DNA of 47,513 nt, taken from Fructobacillus sp. CRL 2054 (lineage in GTDB: Bacteria > Bacillota > Bacilli > Lactobacillales > Lactobacillaceae). Below the pieces are notes generated by a model. It searched no databases. It had not been told where the DNA came from and saw nothing but the letters and a program-made list of their open reading frames with translations. Below are positions 1 to 6,576 of this stretch, piece after piece (positions within the stretch are counted from its first letter, which is position 1; each line of letters opens with the position of its first letter). The DNA lies in NCBI RefSeq assembly GCF_028764065.1, contig NZ_JACOFN010000012.1, positions 1-47,513 of the forward strand, read 5' to 3'. Position numbers and translations under genes: made by a program.

Positions 1-45
1 AATGGCATCTTTGAATTCCTGTGAGTAACGTGGCCTTTTAGTCAT
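1..45 (-). CDS. IS transposase OrfA, first 15 codons only
   Basis: An ATG on the minus strand at base 45 opens a reading frame that runs off the window edge. Its 15 residues (MTKRPRYSQEFKDAI) fit the start of IS3-family OrfA proteins, which begin with a basic stretch followed by a YSxEFK motif leading into a helix-turn-helix. An AAGGA ribosome binding site lies upstream. The family assignment rests on this short stretch plus the terminal sequence; a group within IS3 is only suggested. Confidence 0.65.
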   Translation of the reverse strand, partial: MTKRPRYSQEFKDAI

Positions 46-126
46 GTGCTGATTTCCTTTTTAGTCTTGGGATAATTATACAGTGGACGATGCATAAAAT
101 CTGTCCATTTTATCAGCATACGAGCA
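1..126 (-). mobile_element. End of an IS3-family-like insertion sequence (left copy, partial)
   Basis: Bases 1-127 are the exact reverse complement of bases 47387-47513. Read on the minus strand, the element begins with TG, has a GGACA block about 20 bases in (the style of IS150-group ends), then a TATAAT box, a weak ribosome binding site and a transposase start. Only the 5' end of the element is inside the window. The exact border (base 126 or 127) is inferred from the TG rule and from where similarity between the two ends stops. Confidence 0.75.
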
Positions 127-442
127 CTGACTTGGCGAAGGCCCAGGTCGAGCAGATTGAAAAGGATAAGGCGAAGGCAGCGATTGATAAGGCCGCTGAA
201 GAAGCCAATGCTTTGATTGACGGCTTGAAGTGGGATGCGACAAATGCCAAGGATCAAGCTGAGAAGGCGAAGGCGCAGGCCGCCATCCAAAACGATGTCG
301 ACCAGGCCAAGCAAAAGATTCAAAACGGCAGCTTGGCGGAAGTGCCAGGTAACCGTGATGAAGGGATTGCCCAGATTCAGCGCGATGCCGCGAAGGCCGC
401 CATTGATAAGGCAGTCGCCGAGGCCCAAGACAAGTTGGCAAA
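127..442 (+). repeat. Perfect direct repeat, copy 1 (surface-protein repeat unit)
   Basis: The 316 bases are identical to 789-1104, with an offset of 662 bases. They encode one helical repeat block beginning DLAKAQVEQIEKDKAK. Perfect identity implies recent duplication or ongoing gene conversion. Confidence 0.9.
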
Positions 443-1672
443 GGATAGCAATATTCCCGACGGCGATAAGTCAAAGGCGGAAGCAGCCATTAATGACGCT
501 GGTAAGCAGGCGAATGAAAAGATTGACGGTCAGACTGATAAGGATGCCATCAACGATGCGAAGAAGAACGGTTTGAATGACGTTCAGGAGGCATCACAGG
601 CTGCGGCGGAGAATGGTCAGAAGAAGGCCGATCCTAAGCAGGCAGTTAAGGACGCAGCGGACAAGGCCAATGAATACATTGACCAGTTGAAGTTGAATGA
701 GGAAGACCAGGCGAAGGCCAAGGGCAACATCACGAACGATGTCAACAAGGCAATGCGGACATTGACTTAGCGGACGCCTCACAGGCCGCTGACTTGGCGA
801 AGGCCCAGGTCGAGCAGATTGAAAAGGATAAGGCGAAGGCAGCGATTGATAAGGCCGCTGAAGAAGCCAATGCTTTGATTGACGGCTTGAAGTGGGATGC
901 GACAAATGCCAAGGATCAAGCTGAGAAGGCGAAGGCGCAGGCCGCCATCCAAAACGATGTCGACCAGGCCAAGCAAAAGATTCAAAACGGCAGCTTGGCG
1001 GAAGTGCCAGGTAACCGTGATGAAGGGATTGCCCAGATTCAGCGCGATGCCGCGAAGGCCGCCATTGATAAGGCAGTCGCCGAGGCCCAAGACAAGTTGG
1101 CAAACAACGATAAGCTGAACGCAGATGTCAAGGAAGAACAACAAACTGCTATTGATAAAGCAGCGGACAATGCTAAGAGTGATATTAATAATGCTCAGGA
1201 TAAGACTGGCATTGATAACGCGGTTGATAGTGGTAAGAATGCCATTAACGATTTGAGTAATATCATTGTTCTACCAACTACTGGAGGTGAAACTCGTAAA
1301 CCAGCCGCCGTTCCAACGCCTGCCGTTTCAACTAATTCTGAAGTTGTGGCAACGCCAACGGTTGCATCTGAACCTGCACGAACAACAACGACTCAGTCAG
1401 AGACTCCAGCAACTCAGATACAGACTCAAACTGAAGTTCCTGCGGCAAGTGAAGCTACACAAGCGGAGTTGCCAAAGACGACTGAAGGAAAGAAGACAAC
1501 AAAGTCTTCAAAGCCAACAAAGACAAATCAAGCAACGAAGTCAGTGAAGGAACCAGAACACGATAACGTGATCTTTAATAGTTTCCTGGGTGCAGTTGTA
1601 GCATCGCTAGCTGGATGGCGTGGATTTGTTTGGTTTGCAAAGAAAAAGGAAGAGGATGAAGAACAAAAGTAA
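128..1672 (+). pseudogene. Repetitive cell-surface protein, C-terminal part, IS-truncated and frameshifted
   Basis: This is the 3' part of a gene for a large extracellular protein made of charged Ala/Lys/Asp-rich helical repeats resembling DUF1542 repeats of wall-anchored proteins. The 5' part is lost at the IS border. One frame runs from 129 to a TAG at 768-770. The protein resumes in another frame from about 752 and ends at 1672. A 316-base perfect repeat recurs at a distance of 662 bases; one added base would make this 663 (221 codons), so a one-base deletion near 752-757 is the simplest explanation. After the repeats come LPTTG (1271-1285), a Pro/Thr/Lys-rich stretch, a hydrophobic segment (about 1576-1635) and a KKK tail. 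LPTTG lies about 100 residues before the membrane segment, which is not a normal sortase layout. Non-functional as it stands unless the shift is an assembly error. Confidence 0.75.
789..1104 (+). repeat. Perfect direct repeat, copy 2
   Basis: This is the second copy of the 316-base unit at 127-442. After base 1104 the sequences diverge: this copy continues into the final repeat and the C-terminal wall region, the first into a different repeat. Confidence 0.9.
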
Positions 1673-1706
1673 ATAAGTAGTCTAATTACTTGAATCATTC
1701 TTTTAG

Positions 1707-1738
1707 CACCTCCTATCAATTGATAGGGGGTGATTTTT
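1707..1738 (+). terminator. Rho-independent terminator of the surface-protein gene
   Basis: A 26-base near-perfect palindrome (CACCTCCTATCAA paired with TTGATAGGGGGTG, one T-G wobble) is followed by a run of T, 35 bases after the stop codon. Confidence 0.85.
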
Positions 1739-1841
1739 CTATACATAAAATTAAGGGGAGCTTTTAGACAGTATCAAGGTGAGAGATTGCTCTTATTTAA
1801 AACAGTGTTCTGCCTAATATCTAATAAAATCGTGTTCAGAA

Positions 1842-1890
1842 GGTTCCTGGGCGACTTTTCCGGTTCCTGTAATTATTTTTTTGATATAAT
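1842..1890 (+). promoter_or_regulatory. Promoter of the cspA-like gene, extended -10 with upstream direct repeat
   Basis: TGATATAAT at 1882-1890 is an extended -10 box ending 6 bases before the ATG; no good -35 is present. Two copies of GGTTCCTG lie at 1842-1849 and 1862-1869, 20 bases apart (about two helical turns), the nearer one in the -35 position. This would fit a bound activator, which is inference. Confidence 0.6.
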
Positions 1891-1896
1891 GAAGGT

Positions 1897-2112
1897 ATGA
1901 AAAAAGGTACAGTAAAAATTTGGCAACAAGACCGTGGATACGGTTACATTACACCCGATGAAAAGGGTGATGACATCTACGTTCACTTTAACGGAATTGC
2001 AGGGGAAGGCTTTAAGTCCCTGCATCCAGGTGAACGAGTACAGTACGTGCTTGTACAGGGAAAGGATGCTTTCCAGGCTGCTCAAGTTTCCGAAATTAAA
2101 GAGGAGGACTAA
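1897..2112 (+). CDS. cspA: Cold-shock-domain protein, CspA-like
   Basis: This is a 71-residue single-domain cold-shock protein, an OB-fold that binds single-stranded RNA and DNA and loosens RNA structure in the cytoplasm. The RNP1-like motif RGYGYITP (13-20) and RNP2-like motif DIYVHF (26-31) are present. Two usual aromatic positions differ: IWQQDRGYGY stands where most family members have a WF...KGFGF pattern. The start is fixed by homology (MKKGTVKIW). The -10 box ends 6 bases before ATG, so the mRNA is probably leaderless. It begins a compact run: the next gene starts 3 bases after its stop. Confidence 0.9.
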   Translation: MKKGTVKIWQQDRGYGYITPDEKGDDIYVHFNGIAGEGFKSLHPGERVQYVLVQGKDAFQAAQVSEIKEED

Positions 2113-2115
2113 GCC

Positions 2116-2691
2116 GTGGTTAAGAAGGAAGAGTTCTATTCTAACGAGGTCATGTATGAGGGACCAATCTTTAAGATTGATTCCCGTCGCGTCAAGCTCT
2201 TTGACGGTACGATTGCACAGCGTGACGTTGTGACACGTGGACCAGCTGTTGGTATTTTGCCATTAGTTGATGAAGACCATGCGGTTTTCGTTAAGCAGTG
2301 GCGTGAACCAGTGAAGGACTTCGTGTTGGAGATTCCAGCCGGTAAAGTCGATGCCCGTGATCACGGTGATGTGAAGACAGCTTGCCATGAAGCGGCAATT
2401 CGTGAATTGAATGAAGAGATTCGCGTTCATCCTGGACACTTAGAAGAGTTCGCCGATGGCTTTGAAGCCGTTGGCTTCACTGATTCTAAGATTGCCCTTT
2501 ATGTTGCAACTGATTTGGAACACTTGGATGGTTCAGATCAATTGCCACGTGATGAAGGGGAATTCTTGGATGTCATCACGGTTTCATATGACGAGATGAC
2601 AAAGATGTACGAGGCCGGTCAGTTGAATGATTTGAAGACTTTGGCAGCTTACTTCCACTGGACAATCCGGAGGCTAAAGAATGGCCGCTAA
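2116..2691 (+). CDS. nudF: ADP-ribose pyrophosphatase, Nudix family
   Basis: The 191-residue cytosolic Nudix hydrolase probably splits ADP-ribose into AMP and ribose 5-phosphate. QWREPV (61-66) and LEIPAGKVD (71-79) are typical of the ADP-ribose branch. The Nudix helix has the metal-binding core RELNEE at 96-101, but the consensus Glu eight residues before the Arg is Thr, and the Gly after the EE pair is Arg, so the box is degenerate at its edges. The start is GTG with GAGGAG 10 bases upstream, 3 bases after the cold-shock gene. It overlaps the next gene by 11 bases, so the genes are co-transcribed. Confidence 0.88.
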   Translation: MVKKEEFYSNEVMYEGPIFKIDSRRVKLFDGTIAQRDVVTRGPAVGILPLVDEDHAVFVKQWREPVKDFVLEIPAGKVDARDHGDVKTACHEAAIRELNEEIRVHPGHLEEFADGFEAVGFTDSKIALYVATDLEHLDGSDQLPRDEGEFLDVITVSYDEMTKMYEAGQLNDLKTLAAYFHWTIRRLKNGR

Positions 2692-2980
2692 TTTTTTCAA
2701 TCGAAATAAGGAAAATCGTGAACAGCGTAGCCGAGCACGTGAACGCCGTCGAGTCGAACGTGAATACGCTAGGGAACACGAAGCCGAGATTACAGTTGTT
2801 GAACCCGCTAACCGTGCCGAAATGCGCTTAACGCACAAGGGCAAGTTTGAGCTGGGTTCTGATGGACAATTAACACAGCGTGGAAAGACCGACCGACTCT
2901 CATGGCGTTATAACCGTCTCATGATTTTGGTCGCCTTCATTACTGTTGTGATGTACACGTTGTTCTTCGCACTACCATAG
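2681..2980 (+). CDS. Small basic single-pass membrane protein, function unknown
   Basis: The 99-residue protein has a strongly charged N-terminal half (Arg/Glu-rich, probably helical, residues 5-45), a middle region with Gly, Thr and Lys, and one hydrophobic segment near the C-terminus (about 79-98, LMILVAFITVVMYTLFFALP). This suggests an N-inside protein anchored by its tail. GGAGG lies 7 bases before the ATG. It overlaps nudF and precedes mtnN by 11 bases. I do not recognise a named family; the position between nudF and mtnN suggests only co-expression. Confidence 0.75.
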   Translation: MAANFFNRNKENREQRSRARERRRVEREYAREHEAEITVVEPANRAEMRLTHKGKFELGSDGQLTQRGKTDRLSWRYNRLMILVAFITVVMYTLFFALP

Positions 2981-2991
2981 GAAGGAAGCCC

Positions 2992-3672
2992 ATGAAAGTT
3001 GGAATTATTACCCCAATGGCTGAGGAAAAGAAGGCTTTGACTGCTGCGTTGAAGGATGCACAGGTCGTTTCTTTTTCAGACCTTGAAGTTTTGGTTGGAA
3101 ATTATCAGGGGCAAGAGATTTTCTTAGCCGAATCAGGTATCGGTAAAGTCGCCGCTGCTACCGCAACGACGATTTTGACGCAGGTATTTGATGTTGATGT
3201 CGTGATTAACACTGGATCAGCGGGAGCCTTGCAACCTGAATTAGCCATTGGTGATTTGGTTATCGGTCAGGAGTTAGCATACTTTGATGCCGATGTAACG
3301 GCTTTTGGTTACGACTACGGTCAGTTACCTGCACAACCCGCACGCTTTGAAGCGGACCCTGATTTGGTTGCTGCTTTTTCTGAATTGACAGATGCCAAGC
3401 AGGGATTGATTGTTACTGGTGATACTTTCGTTCAGCAGGCCAAAAAAGAAGTTATTAAGGTTCACTTCCCTGACGCCTATCTAGCTGAAATGGAAGGGGC
3501 AGCGGTTGCTCAAGTTGCCACTCGATTTGGTAAGCCATTCATCGTTTTGCGCGGCGTTTCAGATCAGGCAGACGGTGAATCAGACGTGGACTTTGATGAG
3601 TACGTTGTTCAAGCTGGACAGCGTTCAGCTGAATTGCTCTTGTCTTACCTAAAATCACTATCAAATAAGTAA
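2992..3672 (+). CDS. mtnN: 5'-methylthioadenosine/S-adenosylhomocysteine nucleosidase
   Basis: The 226-residue cytosolic enzyme removes adenine from methylthioadenosine and S-adenosylhomocysteine, feeding methionine salvage and the activated methyl cycle (and the LuxS route if that is present). Family marks are MKVGIITPMAEE with the catalytic-site Glu12, the GSAGAL loop (about 75-80), the substrate-binding MEGAAVAQVA and the SDQAD segment carrying the catalytic Asp. Length is normal. GGAAGGAAG before the ATG is the ribosome binding site. It is part of the cspA-murC run. Confidence 0.95.
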   Translation: MKVGIITPMAEEKKALTAALKDAQVVSFSDLEVLVGNYQGQEIFLAESGIGKVAAATATTILTQVFDVDVVINTGSAGALQPELAIGDLVIGQELAYFDADVTAFGYDYGQLPAQPARFEADPDLVAAFSELTDAKQGLIVTGDTFVQQAKKEVIKVHFPDAYLAEMEGAAVAQVATRFGKPFIVLRGVSDQADGESDVDFDEYVVQAGQRSAELLLSYLKSLSNK

Positions 3673-3695
3673 ACTTATTAAAAAGGACAATAACC

Positions 3696-4352
3696 ATGAT
3701 TGCAGTTTATAATCAAGCAGCAGAAGGTGACATCCTGATGCTGACTTTTGCCCCATCTACTGGGCGTCAAAACGTTGAAACAAAGGACAATGTGACGGTG
3801 GTGACAGACCCTGAATCAGGTGATTTGTTAGCTGTGAACATTGCTGGTTTAGCCGATGAATTAGGCTTAACTGATGAAGCGGGTCAAATCTTTTTGACTG
3901 ACGAACAAGCAGCGATTGTCACAAAGACAATTAAGGCTGCTGGTTTCGATATTCAAGTTGAAGCGGAACCATCAAAGATGGTTGTTGGTTTGGTTGAAGA
4001 AATGACCGAACATCCAGATTCTGATCACTTGCACGTGACTAAAGTTGATGTTGGTGGCGACGAACGACTCCAAATCGTATCTGGTTCTCCTAACATGACG
4101 ACAGGTATCAAAGTCGTTGTTGCACAACCTGGTTCGATGATGCCTTCTGGTGAAATTATCTGGCCTGGTGCACTGCGTGGTGTGCCATCAGCTGGAATGA
4201 TTGCTTCTGGGCGTGAATTGAAGTTGGAAGGTGCACCGGATAAGCCAGGTGCATTGGTTTTGCCAGATGACTTCGGACCAGTTGGGGAAGCCTTCTCATT
4301 TGAAAAGGCAAAAGACCTATACAACGACGGTCGCATCGATACAGATTATTAA
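3696..4352 (+). CDS. ytpR: YtpR-family tRNA-binding-domain protein
   Basis: This 218-residue protein has an N-terminal domain of about 90 residues and then an EMAP/Arc1p-type OB-fold tRNA-binding domain (about 97-205). The pattern VGLVEEMTEHPDSDHLHV...VDVG...QIVSGSPN is also found at the N-terminus of PheRS beta. Stand-alone YtpR proteins are common in Firmicutes; their job is not settled and RNA binding is the family inference. An AAAAGGA site precedes the ATG. It lies 13 bases upstream of murC, which suggests one transcript. Confidence 0.9.
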   Translation: MIAVYNQAAEGDILMLTFAPSTGRQNVETKDNVTVVTDPESGDLLAVNIAGLADELGLTDEAGQIFLTDEQAAIVTKTIKAAGFDIQVEAEPSKMVVGLVEEMTEHPDSDHLHVTKVDVGGDERLQIVSGSPNMTTGIKVVVAQPGSMMPSGEIIWPGALRGVPSAGMIASGRELKLEGAPDKPGALVLPDDFGPVGEAFSFEKAKDLYNDGRIDTDY

Positions 4353-4365
4353 AAAGAAGGGTATT

Positions 4366-5700
4366 ATGCCTAAGAAATATTACTTCATCGGAATCAAGGG
4401 AACGGGAATGGGTCCTCTGGCTCAAATCCTCCATGACCAAGGAAACGAAGTCGTTGGTTCTGATATTGATAAGTTTACTTATACTCAAGCGCCTTTGGAA
4501 AAGGCTGGAATTAAGATTTTATCTTTTGATGCTAAGAACATTGAGAAGTATAAGGATTACATCTTTGTACGAGGTAATGCCTTCGAAGATGACCAAGTGG
4601 AAGTGCGCGCAGCACTTGATGCCGTCGTTAAGATGATTTCTTATCCTGATGCTGTTGCGGAACAGATTGCACAAGCAACAACTATTGCTGTTGCTGGTGC
4701 GCATGGTAAGACTTCAACGACTGGTATGTTGGCCCACGTGATGAAGAACGTGGCCCGTACTTCATATTTGATTGGTGATGGAACCGGTCATGGTGTTAAG
4801 GACTCACAGTTCTTCGTTTTGGAAGCGGATGAATACCGTCGACACTTCAAGCCATACCATCCTGATTACGCCATTTTGACGAACATCGACTTTGACCATC
4901 CTGATTATTACAAGGATTTGGATGACGTTTTCTCAGCCTTTGAAGACTTTGCAAAGGGTGTGAAGAAGGGAATCGTTGCCTGGGGTGATGATCCATCTTT
5001 GCAGAAGTTAACGGTTGATGTCCCACTTTACTACTACGGTGATGTGGCAGGGCGTGATGACTTCTTGATTGACCAAATTGATAAGGAAACTGATGGTTCA
5101 AACTTCCATGTTTCATTCCGTGGTAAGGATTTGGGTAAGTTCTTTATCCCAATCTTTGGTCAGCACAACATCTTCAATGCAACGGCGGTCATTGCGGTTG
5201 CTTACCTTGAAGGTTTGGATTTGGATGGTATTCGCGAACACTTGAAGACCTATCCAGGTGTTAAGCGTCGCTTCTCTGAAAAGGTTGTCGATGGCGTGAC
5301 GATCATTGATGATTACGCCCATCATCCAACTGAAATTCAGGCTACTTTAGATGCCGCTCGTCAGGAACACCCTGACAAGGAAATTGTGGCCGTCTTCCAG
5401 CCTCACACCTTTACCCGTGTGATTGCTTACAAGGATGAATTTGCCAAGGTCTTATCTAAGGCTGATAAAGTCTATTTGACGCCAATCTTTGGTTCAGCTC
5501 GTGAAGCAACTGGAACGGTAACGGCCGAAGACATCGCTAAGGAAATTCCTGGTGGCGCTACGATCATTACTGAAGACAATTTGTCACCACTCTTAAATCA
5601 TGAAAACGGTGTCTTGGTCTTCATGGGGGCGGGGGACATTGAAAAGTACGAGTTCGCCTTTGAAAAGCTACTCGGACAGATTCAATCAGACCGTTCTTAA
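4366..5700 (+). CDS. murC: UDP-N-acetylmuramate--L-alanine ligase
   Basis: The 444-residue cytosolic ATP-dependent ligase adds L-alanine to UDP-MurNAc, the first peptide step in peptidoglycan precursor synthesis. The N-terminal Rossmann motif is IGIKGTGMGPLA (9-19), followed by the ATP loop GAHGKTSTTG (111-120), an EADEYRRHF metal/substrate segment, the central HNIFNATA and the late DDYAHHPTEI block. ATG 4366 is chosen because AAGAAGG sits just upstream and the FIGIKGTG motif follows at once; an in-frame extension to 4231 has no support. Last gene of the run. Confidence 0.95.
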   Translation: MPKKYYFIGIKGTGMGPLAQILHDQGNEVVGSDIDKFTYTQAPLEKAGIKILSFDAKNIEKYKDYIFVRGNAFEDDQVEVRAALDAVVKMISYPDAVAEQIAQATTIAVAGAHGKTSTTGMLAHVMKNVARTSYLIGDGTGHGVKDSQFFVLEADEYRRHFKPYHPDYAILTNIDFDHPDYYKDLDDVFSAFEDFAKGVKKGIVAWGDDPSLQKLTVDVPLYYYGDVAGRDDFLIDQIDKETDGSNFHVSFRGKDLGKFFIPIFGQHNIFNATAVIAVAYLEGLDLDGIREHLKTYPGVKRRFSEKVVDGVTIIDDYAHHPTEIQATLDAARQEHPDKEIVAVFQPHTFTRVIAYKDEFAKVLSKADKVYLTPIFGSAREATGTVTAEDIAKEIPGGATIITEDNLSPLLNHENGVLVFMGAGDIEKYEFAFEKLLGQIQSDRS

Positions 5701-5731
5701 TTAATTTTAATTTTCAATTAGTGTAAATTAT

Positions 5732-5760
5732 TTAGAATATTACAAAGAGATTTATAAAAT
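5732..5760 (+). promoter_or_regulatory. Probable promoter of the Bax-inhibitor-like gene
   Basis: TTAGAA (5732-5737), a 17-base spacer and TAAAAT (5755-5760) lie in the AT-rich gap after murC. GAGGAGG follows just before the start codon. Confidence 0.4.
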
Positions 5761-5777
5761 ATACGAGGAGGTATATC

Positions 5778-6503
5778 ATGAATAACTTTGATTTCAACAC
5801 ACGTCGCGATGTGACAGGTGCTGATGAAGGAATGAAGCTCTTCTTCCAAAAGGTTTACGGTTTCATGGCCATCGCCTTGTTGGTAACTGCTATTTCTGGA
5901 TTCATCGTACAGAAGTTCTTCTTGCCACAGGTCGTAACTTTGTTCACTGGTTCATGGATTGGAACGATTGCGGTCGTTGCCATTGAATTGGTATTGGTTG
6001 GTATGATTCGTGGGGCTTCAATTAAGAACAACCCAGCGAAGGCCTTCGGCTTGCTTATGACTTTTGCGGTGGCTCAGGGATTGACGCTTGGAATTCTCTT
6101 GGCTTTCTACACGTCAGCTTCAGTTTTGGCAGCCTTTGGTTCGACCGCAGCGCTCTTCGGTGGAATGGCCGCTTACGGTTTCTTCACTAAGAAGTCACTT
6201 GCCGGAATGGGACCTATCTTGTTCGGTTTGTTGATTGGCTTGATTTTTGCCTCATTGATTAACATCTTCATGGCATCATCAGGTTTGCAACTTTTGGTTT
6301 CCTTTGCATCAGTTATCATTTTTGCTTTGTACACAGCTTACGATAACAACATGCTTCGCCAAAACTACGTACAAATGGCAGGCCAGGGAGCAGATGACTC
6401 ACAATTGACAGGAATTGCTGTCGTTGGAGCCTTGATGCTTTACATGGACTTCATCAACATTTTCTACTCACTCTTGCAACTCTTCGGAGATCAGCGTGAC
6501 TAA
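5778..6503 (+). CDS. Bax inhibitor-1/YccA-family integral membrane protein
   Basis: The 241-residue polytopic membrane protein has about seven hydrophobic segments. A short soluble N-terminus carries FFQKVYGFMAIALLVTAISG, and the C-terminal half has the family pattern ALYTAYDNNMLRQNY followed by LYMDFINIF. Relatives include YetJ/YbhL-type proteins, described as pH-sensitive calcium leak channels. Here only the fold is supported, not the ion. GAGGAGG lies 8 bases before ATG. It has its own promoter and terminator, so it is probably monocistronic. Confidence 0.9.
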   Translation: MNNFDFNTRRDVTGADEGMKLFFQKVYGFMAIALLVTAISGFIVQKFFLPQVVTLFTGSWIGTIAVVAIELVLVGMIRGASIKNNPAKAFGLLMTFAVAQGLTLGILLAFYTSASVLAAFGSTAALFGGMAAYGFFTKKSLAGMGPILFGLLIGLIFASLINIFMASSGLQLLVSFASVIIFALYTAYDNNMLRQNYVQMAGQGADDSQLTGIAVVGALMLYMDFINIFYSLLQLFGDQRD

Positions 6504-6516
6504 TCATTAATAAAAG

Positions 6517-6541
6517 AAGCTCGCTTAGGCGAGCTTTTTTT
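6517..6541 (+). terminator. Terminator after the Bax-inhibitor-like gene
   Basis: AAGCTCGC, a TTAG loop and GCGAGCTT are followed by seven T. The polA promoter begins directly after it. Confidence 0.9.
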
Positions 6542-6542
6542 A

Positions 6543-6551
6543 TGCTAAAAT
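6543..6551 (+). promoter_or_regulatory. Extended -10 promoter of polA
   Basis: TGCTAAAAT lies directly after the previous terminator's T-run, 25 bases before the polA start. No clear -35 box is seen. Confidence 0.5.
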
Positions 6552-6576
6552 CGAAGAAGATAAACAAGGGGTATTT

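Noticed and set aside
594-1103. Long open frames on the minus strand opposite the surface-protein repeats
   Set aside because: They mirror the biased codons of the repeated plus-strand gene, repeat with it, and have no ribosome binding site or family features.
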